Assembly (NCBI GenBank): GCA_039602395.1
Contig: JBCNJP010000006.1
Span: 66,902,509 to 66,966,508 of the forward strand
DNA length: 64,000 nucleotides
Direction of reading: 5' to 3'
Source of the DNA: Deinandra increscens subsp. villosa
Taxonomy: Eukaryota > Streptophyta > Magnoliopsida > Asterales > Asteraceae
Below, one piece after another: positions 23,121 through 34,145 of the stretch. The notes beneath the pieces were generated by a model, which was not told the DNA's origin, did no database searches, and saw only the letters and a list, made by a program, of their open reading frames with translations. Numbering within the stretch: the stretch's first letter is position 1; each line of letters begins with the position of its first letter. The translations under genes were made by a program, and so were the position numbers.

Positions 23121-23998
23121 ACTTGTGACACCCGGTCGGGGGACGAATCATGATCCGACATGTGACTCGCGTCCCATGCTACATGATACGTTTGAGGTCC
23201 TTATGTCTATGTAAGCAAAGTGCGTCTTGTAAGTATTTGGTTGGGAATGGGGGTTGGTAATATTTTATCACTTTACGAAAGCCGAGATGGTACGTGTTTG
23301 TGAACTTGGCTCTGGTTACGCCAGACGTGCATGCGCGAGAGCGGTGCATGGAAAAAACAGACCTTAGTCCCTTAAAAATATAATTTTCATAATAAAATAA
23401 TCTGGCACGCAAGGTTGTTCCCTTGCTGGTTCATGACGGCATGTCGAGTACTGTAAGTCGGCCGGTTTGAGGGACCCCATAACTAAGTGGCATTAGCTTC
23501 ACTATATTTTTTTTTGCCAACAGCACAGTTCCCCCGGGTTCTTATTCTTGTAGACGATCGCCCGGGAGAGTAGTGATGCTTGATTTGAGGCTGAGAGGCG
23601 GTCTTGTTGCCTGTTGGTGAATAATCTTACGGGAAGGGTATGATTTACGGGTTACCAACATCACCACTGATAAGTTTCTCAAATGATATTATCTGCGATC
23701 GAATCGATCAAGACACGACTTTTTAGTGTACCAAGAGCCCTCCTTTTCCTTTATGTATTTGAATGATCCTGATTCAACTTACCACTACTATACTGCCCAC
23801 GATGGGTGCACTTGCCCGTGAACGTGGTTAAATAGTAGTACTTTAAGTAAATCGTGTTTATAAATTTACAAGCTTAACTGCTAAAAGGTGTCACAAAATA
23901 ACGATAATTTTTATACTCACCACTCGCAGACCATTCCGCATGCTTAAACTTATAAGTAATCTTGTTTAGGTTAATTTGGTAATAACCACGATCCTACA
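23121..23998 (+). mobile_element. Unclassified LTR-like repeat
   Basis: Begins TGTGACACCCGGTCGGGGGA and has no credible ORF. Its last ~65 bases (23934-23998, ending CCACGATCCTACA) match, in inverted orientation, the terminal part of the copia LTR at 36098. So at least the end derives from that copia family. The part before it is unassigned. Confidence 0.4.
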
Positions 23999-24392
23999 CG
24001 AAGGAATGGAATGATCATGGGAATTGATAAAATGGATCCTTACAATTCCACTTTCCTGTCTGGTTATCCCATCGGAATTAAATAAATATTTATTTCGTGT
24101 TGTAAGTGGTAAAAACACCTTTCTCTAAGGAATAAAAATCTTTAGACTATTCTATTTCTGTGTTATATATACCAAACAAGCAAGCTTTTCATTCATACGT
24201 AATGAAACATTTCATTTTTACTTGTATTTCTACATACCAAACACTACCGTAATATCAAACTCGTTACAAAACTAAAATTACACACCTCAAACTTATCAAT
24301 AATAAAAGTTAAGACTCAAACATGTTACTTTTTTCAAACCCCAAAGACTATATATCTAATAGTGCCCATCTAATAGTGCCCAGTGTCATATC

Positions 24393-25066
24393 TAGGGGTG
24401 AGCATGGTTCGGTTCGGTTTTTGGCTCGAACCGAACCGAAACCGAAGTTTTCGGTTCCTAAGAAAAAAACCTTTCGGTTTCGGGTTTTTTCAGTTCGGTT
24501 TTTTTGGTTTTTTTCCGGTTTCGGTTTGGTTTTGGTTTGGCTTCGGTTTTTTATATATTTTTTTATGTTGTTAATCTAATTTAATTTTAAATGTCCAATC
24601 TTAAAAGATAAATAAATAATAATAAAAAATAAGTATCGTCATAACTATTGAATTAAAAAAAACAAAAATAGTCATGTGAAGTGTGTGACCATAGAATATA
24701 CAAAGTAACTTTAAATTTAAAAGTTTTTAACACTAAAGATCTTGACGTAAACTATTAAATGTTAACCTAAAATATAAATTAAGGGAATAATTGTCACTAA
24801 ATTTTTTAACTTAAGTGTTAAGTGTTAACTTAAAATATATATTAAGGTTTAAAGATTTACAATGTGCCCTCATAAAATGTTAATTCACACATTTGCCCCT
24901 CGGTTCGGTTCGGTTTTTATATCGGTTCGGTTCGGTTCTTAATAGACTTGAAACCGAAACCGAACCATTATTTTCGGTTTGGTTTTTTTCCAGTTTTTTC
25001 TCATGTTCGGTTTCATCGGTTTTTTTCGGTTTCGGTTCGGTTTTTTCGATTTTTTGCTCACCCCTA
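24393..25066. mobile_element. 674-bp hAT-like MITE rich in CGGTT words
   Basis: Ends TAGGGGTGAGCA and TGCTCACCCCTA are perfect 12-bp inverted repeats, of the same type as the element at 12622. Sub-terminal regions consist of TTCGGTTCGGTTT / AACCGAACCG pentamer-like repeats on opposite strands at the two ends. TCATATC occurs at both borders but is offset by 3 bases on the right, so the target duplication is imperfect. The ORFs at both ends merely translate the repeats. Confidence 0.75.
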
Positions 25067-25360
25067 GACTCATATCACCTGATTAGCATAACAAAATTAC
25101 AAATGATTTGGTACACACTATTTTTTTTTGGTGTTCTTGTTACATTACATCATCACAAATATCATCCTTTCTCTTCGTTGACATACCATCATATTCTTAT
25201 ACAAATCAATATATATATTTCAAAACAATCACGTATGTAGCCGTCAGGCGGATAAAGGTAGTGTCTATCGGGTTTACGGAAACTCAGTTACTTTCAAAAT
25301 TTTAATGTAAATATATATAATATATGAGTGAATCTATATATATAACGTGAGTGAATCTTA

Positions 25361-25445
25361 TTAACAAAAAGACCTTCTAGCTCAACTCGTTCACATCGTG
25401 TCCATCTTACTGTGATGTCCCGGGTTCGATTTTTATTTACTCCCG
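25361..25445 (+). mobile_element. tRNA-derived SINE fragment
   Basis: TAGCTCAACTCG (25378-25389) fits an RNA polymerase III A box, and GGTTCGATTTT (25424-25434) a B box, 35 bases apart as in tRNA-derived SINEs. A T-rich stretch follows. No target duplication was established. Confidence 0.45.
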
Positions 25446-25545
25446 TTTTTTTATTTTTTAATATTTTTTATTTTTTTTTCAAAAATATTTAAACCCATAT
25501 ATGACTAGGGTTTTTTAAACAGATTATAACCCAAAAACGAACAGA

Positions 25546-25564
25546 TCCCCCCCCCCCCCCCCCC
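25546..25564 (+). repeat. Poly-C tract
   Basis: About 18 consecutive C directly before a pyrimidine-rich, UTR-like stretch. Confidence 0.9.
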
Positions 25565-26023
25565 GCTCGACGACCATCCCTCCCTCTCCCTCAGCAGCTC
25601 AGCGCCTCAGCCCTCCACCACTCCACGGCGGCTCACCTCCGGGCTCCAGTGACGGTGACCTCTCTGCTCCACGGATCACGACCGCTCACTTCACAGTCTC
25701 ACAACTTCACAAATCACAAGTAAGTTAAGAAGAAAAAATTTAGGGTTTTTTTTTTCCTAAATTGATTACTTTATTTATGAATTCTTGTTCTTAGTGGTGA
25801 ATTTTTTGTTTGTTCTTTAATTTGATGAATCCATTGATTTAGGTTTTGTTTAGTTTTTTTAAAACTAATTTGGTTCTTGATTTGTTAAATATTAATGGAT
25901 TTGTGAAATTGTGAATCAGATATAATGAATATTGAAAGATATTTCACAACAAAACCATCAAATCTTGAATCATCATCTTCAAGTAGTAAATACCCAAGAA
26001 TAGACTTTAATGATCTTCCGTAG
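25565..26023 (+). pseudogene. 5' end of a hAT-derived, ZMYM1/TTF-type protein gene
   Basis: A C-rich, CT-repetitive leader (25565-25718) ends in a splice donor (CACAAG|GTAAGT-like, here AAG|TAAGTT), followed by a T-rich intron-like stretch ending GTGAATCAG near 25919. Then comes an ATG at 25925. The 32-codon reading starts MNIERYFTTKPSNLE, has a poly-Ser run, then KYPRIDFNDLP, and stops at 26021. N-termini of plant TTF-type zinc finger/hAT dimerisation proteins (zinc finger MYM-type 1-like) have this shape: M-E-(R/K)-Y-F-K, Ser run, then LP. Everything after that point is missing. The assignment rests on a short peptide. Confidence 0.4.
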
Positions 26024-26039
26024 AGAATCAAACCAACCC

Positions 26040-26137
26040 CAACGGACCAAATCAAAAATTTTGGCATTTAGTTTTTTAGAATCCCGATAACCATAAAATT
26101 AGTGTACCGATTGAAAAAAATTTCCGGATCCGCCACT
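26040..26137. mobile_element. Right end of a hAT-like element
   Basis: Sequence ending GGATCCGCCACTG at 26137 is the complement of CAGTGGCGGATCC, the terminus also seen at 27508. The partner left end was not found, so the element is truncated. It may be what delivered the fragment of hAT-derived gene next to it. Confidence 0.4.
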
Positions 26138-26222
26138 GGCCATATACACACTATAAACGTGTGTGTGACACAATATATGTATTTATTTGTTTACATTAAA
26201 GAAAAACCATGAATGTTTCATG

Positions 26223-26384
26223 CATTGTTGTAAAACTCGTCTGAGGCGACCGAGTACTCCCTGAGTACTCCCCGCCTACGCCTAGTAGTCCCCCATATTC
26301 CCTGAGTACTCCCTCAATTTAGACGAGTACTCACAATTCCCCAGTTGATCGACTTGAGAGCGTCTAGCGACTTTTGCAACAATG
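26223..26384. mobile_element. 162-bp hAT-like MITE, GAGTACTC family
   Basis: Ends CATTGTTGTAAAACTCG and (complement) CATTGTTGCAAAAGTCGC are inverted repeats. Flanks are GTTTCATG (26215-26222) and GTTTCCTG (26385-26392), an 8-bp duplication with one mismatch. GAGTACTC-type palindromes fill the body, as in the longer copy at 19039-19445. Confidence 0.7.
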
Positions 26385-26392
26385 GTTTCCTG

Positions 26393-27444
26393 TATACCAA
26401 ATTGATTATGTTGGAGATATCCTTTTGAGTATTTTTAACAAAAGATAAAAATTTTAATGTCCAACATTAACATTTAAAGAAAGCTCGTTTCTGAAACCCG
26501 TACCATGCTACAGCATTAATAATTTGCAATGTGATTGTCATTTCTGTATTTGAAGAAAACTTTTTGTATCTGATATATTTTTTACTTTGCTTATATAAAT
26601 TATTAAAATTCAGTTATCATTATATAAATTATGTCGTTTAAAATTTTATTTTCCATAAAAAAACAATTTTAGTTTATTTTTTAAGCTTATATTTAAAAGA
26701 CTATTATATGAACTACACTATTAAATTTTAATATAAAAATACAAATTTATCCTTATTAAATGATATTATAAGTATATTATAGATAATCATTTGCATGATT
26801 AATTGACAACTATTATCATTTGAGATGTTAATATACATGTCTCTTTTTGTCATATTTTTATTTGAATACTAAATATGTAATTTAATTAATTATCAAATAT
26901 TATATACAAGTACGTACGTATTTTTATTAATAAACAATCAAATAGAATAGTAATCACACTGGATAGTAACTGTAAGTGTGATATATATAATATAGTAATT
27001 ATATAGATATAAATCTGATAAAAAGAAATTTAATATGTAAAACGAAAATTGTTTAATCCTTGCTACGTACGTACCCACCCACCCACCCATACACATGAAA
27101 TTGGACACAAAAAACAAGTTGAAGAACATGGAAGCGAGGAATATTTGGGCAGTTCAAGAAAGAAAGAGGCCGGGACAAATTGGACATATGAAATTATGAA
27201 TGAAAGCGTCAGATCATTGGATTCTCTTGCACTTCAAGTCTCATTACTTGCATCACGTGAGGATTAATGTCACACCTAAATGTTCATTTGTGGTCATGAT
27301 AGATTTATGGTGCCAAAAATTCATTTTCCACTTTCAAAGTTATGTACAAAAGAGGTGTATAAAGTTGATCTCATATATAGCCCTTGATCTAATTTGCTTA
27401 TTAAATATGTGTATGTATCAAAAGTTCTAAACACATTTATTGGT
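26393..27444. other. A+T-rich intergenic sequence, no gene seen
   Basis: Strongly A+T-rich; the ORFs present have no recognisable similarity and are short. A CGTACGTAC / CCCACCCACCCA microsatellite lies near 27063-27089. Confidence 0.5.
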
Positions 27445-27464
27445 GGGGGGGGGGGGGGGGGGGG
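27445..27464 (+). repeat. Poly-G tract, 20 bases
   Basis: Twenty consecutive G, 44 bases left of a hAT MITE. Confidence 0.9.
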
Positions 27465-27507
27465 TTGTTCAAACCCGGGTTTTCTTGGGAACAAAGCGTC
27501 ATCCACA

Positions 27508-27708
27508 CAGTGGCGGATCTTGAACTTTTTTTCATGGGTGACCGAAAATTAGTGATGACCAAATCAATATATAAATTTATTTTAGTGGTGACCGACACGA
27601 TATATATAAAAATTTTCTTTATAAAACACGTATACTCGGTACCTAGCTCTGAACAAAAAATCAGCAGTGACCTCGGTCACTGCTGGTACACACTAAGAAT
27701 CGCCCCTG
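27508..27708. mobile_element. 201-bp hAT MITE with perfect 8-bp duplication
   Basis: Ends CAGTGGCGGATC and (complement) CAGGGGCGATTC, flanked by a perfect CATCCACA duplication (27500-27507 and 27709-27716). The length, the CAGKGGCG ends and the 8-bp duplication identify a non-autonomous hAT element. It shares its terminal type with copies at 31998, 35806, 26137 and 59914. Confidence 0.85.
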
Positions 27709-27716
27709 CATCCACA

Positions 27717-28614
27717 TACCTCTACATGGCAGACTCTGATTGGTCGGAGAATATATGACATAAACGGTAGCCAAGACCTTGGTTTTTAATATAAATGGAC
27801 CAATGCTCAAACGTTTAATAATGCCATCCTCTATGTTCTTACCAATGAGAACCACCATTGTGTTGAGAATCATGAGGATTATATATAACCGCTCACTGTA
27901 AAAATGTATGAAGTAATGTATGGATGCAATATATGTAACGCACATTAAAATATATGGCTGGAAATTATTTGATCTCGTAGTTCTCAACAAAGTAATAGTT
28001 ATGAATAACACAATACTGCATCCTGAATGTGTGACCTTAAATGGTATTCTGATTCTCTATGTGTGTTTGTTTAATCTTGAATCGAAAGCTTCGCTACATA
28101 TACATACATACACATATTTAGGTAGAAGCAGAATGTGTCAAGTTGTTAGACCTCAAGATCAAGAAAAGAGGTGTCAATTACTTTTAAAATGTGAAAGAAA
28201 CAATTTTTGTCATGTTATCAATGACAAGGGTATATGTTTACTTTTGGGGAGCTCACTCATGCCTCGTGTACTCATTGATACAACTTTCATAGTTTCATGG
28301 GACGGCCATGTCTTTCCTTAATTAACACGTCCTTGCTTAATGTGTATCACATATTATGGACTGCACTTTCCTACCCATTTTCTAATATACAACACATGTA
28401 AAAGTATGTCATTATATATTAAAACATCACATCAATTGTTGTAGCCATATGTAATGTGATATATGAAAATGTCATCATCTTACTCCATAGATGTGCGGCC
28501 TCATTTCTTCATGTTTTTTTTCACATAAAACCCTGATAAGTTTTATCTGATCCTGTTAATTATGTGTCTTTTGAAAATTCTTAAAAAAAAAAAACTTATA
28601 CATTATTTTATTGG
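27717..28614. other. Intergenic sequence, no supported gene
   Basis: ORFs on both strands (116-133 aa) overlap the MITE end and have no recognisable motif. A moderately balanced stretch at 28080-28320 (peptide with CQLLLKCERNNFCHVINDKG) might be a decayed exon but I cannot assign it. Confidence 0.4.
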
Positions 28615-28639
28615 AACAGCTAATTGAAAACTTCTTCCA

Positions 28640-28800
28640 CCCTGGGAATTCTTATGGCGTAAAAGGTCATCCACACCCGAGAGAACAAGGAACATGGCTA
28701 TACTCTCAAGGGTGCTAGACGGCTCAGACCGGGATCGAACCTATGACCTCTTGGTCATATGTCTTCCATCATAGCCTTATACTATTGAGACAATTACTCG
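28640..28800 (-). mobile_element. tRNA-derived SINE-like element, minus strand
   Basis: The minus strand carries GGTTCGATCCC (28730-28740), a perfect B box, preceded by GGTCATA and a plausible A-box region (CTCAATAGTATAAGGC) about 50 bases upstream. No functional tRNA can be folded because the spacing is too long, so a SINE or tRNA pseudogene is more likely. Confidence 0.4.
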
Positions 28801-28806
28801 TTGGTA

Positions 28807-31745
28807 TACATTATTATTATTATTTTTTTGAACGGCAAAGAGAAGTATATTAGAAAGGAAGGTTAGAAAATCCTAACCATCCAAGAGCAATTACAAGAAC
28901 AAAATGGGGTTTTGCATCCAGTTAACACACGACATATTACATATCTTATCTCTCGCCGACAGCCAAAGAAACGAAGACCTCACCACCGACTCAAATAAAG
29001 AGGTCGAGGATAAGTCATTGTTGTTGTGAACTATCTCATTTCGAAATCGCCAAACAACCCACCACATGCAAAAAAGGATACCTTCTATCACCGACTTGAT
29101 TTGTTTCGTAAATCCACTACCATCAAGCCATGCCAAAATCTCGTTCGGGGTGCAACAATGCGGAACATCAACATCAAGCCAAGACCCAACCCGTCTCCAA
29201 AGACGATGAACAACCGTGCAATCGCCAAATAAGTGCCTATTAGTCTCAAGGGGGCATCACACAGAACACAATTAATATGGGGAATATTGAGGCCTCTCTC
29301 ACATAATTTGCTTCGTACCGGAAGACGATCTATCAATAACCTCCAAAAAAATATGTTAATTTTAGTCGGAACGGACTTATTCCATCTAGTAGGAGGAAAG
29401 TTACCATTAAGATCAACCTCTTCAATCTTCTTACGGATAGCCTTCACCTCAAACTCAGATTTACCATCCAGATTCCATTTCCACGAATCTCCAATGTTGT
29501 TGTTGCGCACCGAAGAGTTTAAAAGAACATTCAACTTACGGAATTGAGCTTCCTCCACCCCACTTCTAATTGGTCTTCGCCACTCCCACAATCGCTCCCC
29601 TCCCGACATCCGATGGCTAACGAAACAGTTTTTATTGTTTTCAAGAGCAAATAACCGAGGAAACATAGTGAGTAATGGTTCCTCCCCAATCCAATTGTCA
29701 ACCCAGAATCTAGTCATATCGCCCGAGCCCACGTCCTTCTTGAAAGAACTAACCGGAATTATGCCACGAGAATGGAGATCGTGCACCGATTTACAAATAT
29801 TATTCCACACTCCCTCCCCCTTTGGAATGGAAAACGAGTTCCGCAACCCACCCCCGTGAATAGATTCAATAACACGAACCCATAAACTAGAACTTTTGTT
29901 CAAGAATCTCCATTTCCACTTCAAAGCAAGAGCGCGATTTAACGCACTAATGCTACCAATACCCAAACCCCCTTTATCTTTGTCCGCAAGGATATAGTCC
30001 CATTTAATCCAATGCATTTTCCTAATCGAGTCTCCTCCACCCCAAAAGAATTTTGCCCTAAGGCTCTCAAGGATGGCAATGATCTTCTTGGGAGGTCTAA
30101 AGATAGATAAATAATAAATGGGGAGAGAGCCAAGAACAGAGGAAATAATAGTTTTCCTTCCTCCAAAAGATAGAAGATTAGCTTTCCACCGGGACAACCG
30201 AGACTTGAATTTATCTATGACGGGTTTCCAAGCTTTAACGGAAGACATTTTATCACCAACCGGAACACCAAGATAACGGAACGGAAGATCACCCGCGAGA
30301 CAACCTTTAAAGCGGGCCAGGGTACCAACATCCTCCCCCTCCACTCCAACGCCGATAAGGTTTGATTTAGCAATATTAATTTTGAGACCCGACATACCCG
30401 CAAAAGTATCCAAAATCCTTAAACATGCTTCAAAATTAGCTTTGGACCATTCGCCAACCATGGTCACATCATCGGCGTAACAAAGGTGGGATAAAACCAC
30501 ATTATTATTTCCCACCACGACCGGCTTAAAACCCCCCGCTAGAACCTCTTTTTTGATAATTTCATTAAGACCTTCCGTCGCTAGAATGAATAAAAAAGGA
30601 GAAAGTGGATCTCCTTGTCGAAGACCCTTCTCCACCACAAACTCTTTTGTAGGACTACCATTTAGGAGAACCGATGAGGTCGATGACGCGAGACAAGCCT
30701 TAATCATTTCCACCCAAGACTCGCCAAAACCCATCTCTCTAAGAATCTTCAAAATAAATTCCCAATTGAGAGAATCGTAAGCTTTAGCAAAATCAACTTT
30801 AAAAATCATCATACTTTTCTTTTTCTTTTTATGCCACCGAACCAATTCATTCAACATTAAAGGGCCATCTAGAATTTGACGACCACCAATAAACGCCGAT
30901 TGCACCGGATCCACCACACTATCAATAACCGATGTCAGTCTATTCGCAAGAAGTTTTGCAATGATTTTGTATTGAACGTTGATGAGACTAATGGGCCGGT
31001 AGTCAGATATCAAAATCGGATTCTCAATTTTCGGGATCAGAGTAATAAATGAAGTGTTGCAACCCTTAGGAAAGCGTTTGTACTTAAAAAAATATCTCAC
31101 GAGATCGAGAACATCACCTTGCAGTTTTGGCCAGTGATGTTTGACAAAACCAAAAGAAAAACCGTCAGGCCCCGGCGCTTTCGAGCTACCACAACTCCAT
31201 ATAGCATTACGAACTTCTCCAATCGACACGTCCGCTTCAAGTACCGATCTTGAGAGATGGTCCAGCTGAGGAAGCCTCCAAGAAGACAAATCCAGATGCG
31301 CTAACTCCTCCTTAGAAAATCGATTTCGATGGTAGTCAAAAAACGCTTGTTTGATATCGTCCGGATTTTCTAACCAAGTCCCGTTAACCTTCACACCATT
31401 AATGTTAAGGAGTCTTCTTCTTTTTTTGAGATAGGCATGAAAGAATTTGAAATTTTCATCCCCCTCAAGGGACCACTTGTGCTTGATTTTTTAAGACACT
31501 TCCAAGTTCTTAATGTGTTCGATTTTCACTAGATCAGAAAGAATGATCGCCTTCTGTTCGTTAAGGCTAACCAAATTACCACCATTCTCCATCTCTAATT
31601 CAACAGCCTCTAAAGAATCATTAAGTTCCATGACATTTTTTTCCTCGACAAACTTTCTATTGATGTTCCAAACTCTCAAATTTTGTTTAAGAGCTTTTAA
31701 TTTTTCTTTAACTCGAATACAATCATCTCTTATGTTACCAAATTT
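28807..31745 (-). pseudogene. L1-type LINE ORF2 remnant (reverse transcriptase), 5'-truncated
   Basis: Minus-strand non-LTR retrotransposon. A 768-aa frame (31394-29088) carries the reverse transcriptase: SSKAPGPDG, LIPKIENPILISDYRPISL, FKVDFAKAYDSLNW, GLRQGDPLSPFLF, catalytic CYADDVTM, then the thumb (FRYLGVPVG, LSRWKANLLSFGGRKTII). It is followed by a C-terminal zinc-binding region (WNKSVPTKINIFFWRLL, CVLC). Just after CVLCDAP (near 29250) a frameshift moves the rest (HLFGDC..., WWVVWRFRNEIVH) into another frame ending at 28891. Upstream of 31394 the coding continues to about 31745 with one stop. The endonuclease domain is absent, the usual L1 5' truncation. The 3' end is an A-rich (AAT)n tail at 28807-28830. 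Target duplications were not found. Confidence 0.9.
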
Positions 31746-31997
31746 ATAAATCAAAAGTATTGTTGGTTTGTAAACTAATGATACAATTAAGGGTAAGTGA
31801 CAAAAAAACAATAAACTCCTAATTAGAAGTTTCATAATCATGAATGCTTTTAAATTGGTTGTAATCTTTGTGAACGACTAATTAAATCATAACAAAACAC
31901 AATGTCTTTTTCTTAACTAGAATCTACTCTAATCATACTCCTAAACTACTTCTGATCATATTAAATTATTTCACGTTTGAAAATAATTTAATATGAG

Positions 31998-32194
31998 CAG
32001 TGGCAAAGCTTGAAAATATTAAGTGGGGGGTCGGGATCTAATTTTTTTTTTCTAACGCCAATTTTTGGGTAAATGGGGGGTCAAACCGGAGTATATCGAA
32101 ATTTTCTACACGAAAATTATATACCCCCTACATCGCAAAAAAAAAAATCGGGGGGTCGGACGCCACCTCCCGCCCCTTAAAAGTTGTGCCCCTG
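31998..32194. mobile_element. 197-bp hAT MITE with perfect 8-bp duplication
   Basis: Ends CAGTGGCAAAGCTT and (complement) CAGGGGCACAACTT, flanked by AATATGAG (31990-31997 and 32195-32202). G-rich TGGGGGGTCGG words lie on both sides of a T-rich centre. Confidence 0.85.
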
Positions 32195-32265
32195 AATATG
32201 AGGAGTAGTTTAGGAGTAACGCTTAAGTTTGAACTTGGAAGCTTCAATTAAGAGGAAAGAACATC

Positions 32266-33290
32266 TACCAAACGAGATGTTTACCCACCCCGCGTGTTGC
32301 TGCGGGGTTGAATTTGTATACTGAACGAAAGTAAAAAAAGTTAAGTGGTATAAAACGTAAAAGTTTAAAAGTCTCGTGGTGAAAGTATAAAACTATAGAA
32401 ATATATTAAAAGCGAAAGTAGAAAAGTTAAAAGTTTCGTGCCAAAGTACGTAAAAGTCTAATAGTCTTGTAGTGAAAGTATAAAACTATAAAAAATATAC
32501 TAAAAACGAAAATAGAAAAGTTAAAAGTTTCGTGGCCAAAATAGAAGACAACAAAACTTAAAAAAAAAAACTTTAAAAGTTAAACGGTACAAAACATAAG
32601 AGCACGAAACAATGTGGCCAAACAATGAAAACTAAAAGTTTACTATTTCGTTAAAAAGAAAAAAAACAAATTGTAAAAGTTTAGGGGTAGAAGGCGTCAA
32701 AGCACCAAAGCACCAAAGTCACGTGGCCAAATTTGAAAAACCAAAAGTCTACTATTCATCTATGAAATGTGATCGTGTTCAAAGGTAACGAAAATAAAAC
32801 GTAAAAGTCTAAAAGTTTCGTGGTCAAAGTATAAAACTATAGAAAGGTCTTGGTTAAAGTCGAAAATTCTAAAAGTACACTGAAAATTAAAGTGCAAAAG
32901 TTAAGGGGTTTAAAACGTAAAAGTATAAAAGTTTCGTGGTTAAGGTAAAAACTATAAAAAGTATATTAAAAACGAATGTATAAAAGTTAAAGGGTATAAA
33001 ACGTACAACTATAAAAGTCACGTAGTCAAATGATTAAATTAAAAAGTAATAGTGGTCAAAATATAAAAAATAAAAAAGAAAAGACGTGGACTAAAAGTGT
33101 AAAAATGAGAGAATCTTTGTGGCCAAAATAAAAGAAACTAAAACTCTTGAGGGCCTAAGTGAATAAAAGAAAAAATTATGTGGACTAAACAAAATAAATA
33201 AAAAAACATATGGTATAACAAAAAAAAATAAAAAGTTCACTATTTAAGTATCAAATTCTATTGTTATATATATAATTAGCTAGTCCCACG
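32266..33290 (-). repeat. Degenerate tandem region, possible Helitron
   Basis: Many diverged copies of a unit of about 80-110 bp built of AAAACGTAAAAGTYTAAAAGT, TCGTGGTCAAAGTATAAAACTATA and AAAAGTTAAAGGG words fill 32330-33110. At the left border the complement of 32294-32313 forms a GC stem (CCCCGC...GCGGGG) followed by a CATCTCGTTT end, resembling a Helitron 3' hairpin with a CTRRT-like terminus on the minus strand. The 5' terminus and any Rep/helicase are not seen, so the class is uncertain. Confidence 0.4.
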
Positions 33291-33589
33291 TTGAGAAACT
33301 CAAAGCCTAACAATAATAATTTTTCACACAACACAAATGTAAACAATCGGAGTTATAAATCTTCAGAGAAAAACAAACAAAACAAATTATACTCAGCAAC
33401 ATTTGTGATCCATAACACATAATTACAAACAAACAAACAACTTAAAACCCAAATCCCTATAATTAAGTTGCAACTAAAGCTCAAATTAAATCATACTTTT
33501 TATTAATACACACATATATTATATATATTTTGATAAAGAAAAGAAAAAGAAAAAAAAAAGAACCTCAAAGATTACACTCTATAAGGGTA

Positions 33590-34140
33590 ATGGTAATACT
33601 CACCCCGCGACCCCGCGACCCCAAGCATCCCGAGCAACCTCCCCGAGCCACACTTTTTACCCGTCATGGTGTTCCCGAGCATCCCAAGACCCCAAACTCT
33701 TTAAAAAGTAGGGGGACCCACACTTTTTACCCCTCTCCCGAGCTCTCTTCTCTCGGTGCCCCAGCCCCGAGCACCTCTCCCGCGCACCTCTCCCGAGCAC
33801 TCCGTCATGGTGTTCCCGCGATCCCGAGCCTCCCAAACCCTCTCCCGAGCTAGCTCGGGGTGGGTATTACAATCACCCTAAGGGTATTAGTAATACCTCT
33901 CCCGAGCTAGCTCGGGAGAGTGCTTGGGATCGCGGGATGCTCGGGAACACCATGACGTGGTGCTCGTGGAGGTTGCTCGGGAGAGGGTCACGGGAGTGGG
34001 ACACCGAGAGAAGAGAGCTCGGGAGAGGGGTGTGGGATTGTGGGTCCCCCTACTTTTTGAAGAGTTTGGGGTCTCGGGATGCTCGGGAACACCATGACGG
34101 GTAAAAAGTGTGGCTCGGGGAGGTTGCTCGGGATGCTCGG
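33590..34140. repeat. Long inverted repeat (hairpin) of two ~250-bp arms
   Basis: The arm 33630-33870 is repeated in inverted form at 33885-34128, with a spacer of about 15 bases. Shared words include CCGAGCCACACTTTTTACCC, CATGGTGTTCCCGAGCATCC and CCCGAGCTAGCTCGGG. Outer and inner ends carry AAGGGTAATGGTAATACTC-like and AAGGGTGATTGTAATACCC-like repeats, so this may be two MITEs head to head or one foldback element. The ORFs on the two strands encode the same peptide because they are the two arms, not because they are genes. Confidence 0.8.
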
Positions 34141-34145
34141 GAACA

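Noticed and set aside
24322..25240. Phe/Arg-rich ORFs around 24.4 and 24.9 kb
   Set aside because: Direct translations of CGGTT repeats at the ends of a hAT MITE.
27920..28321. 133-aa ORF as a gene
   Set aside because: No recognisable domain, no start context, composition changes along it; kept only as unassigned sequence.
28725..28800. Functional tRNA gene on the minus strand
   Set aside because: B box is perfect but A-box spacing is too long and no cloverleaf closes; called SINE-like.
28807..31745. Target-site duplication for the L1
   Set aside because: I compared TGTATACCAACG after the tail with sequence near 31750-31800 and found only a weak match.
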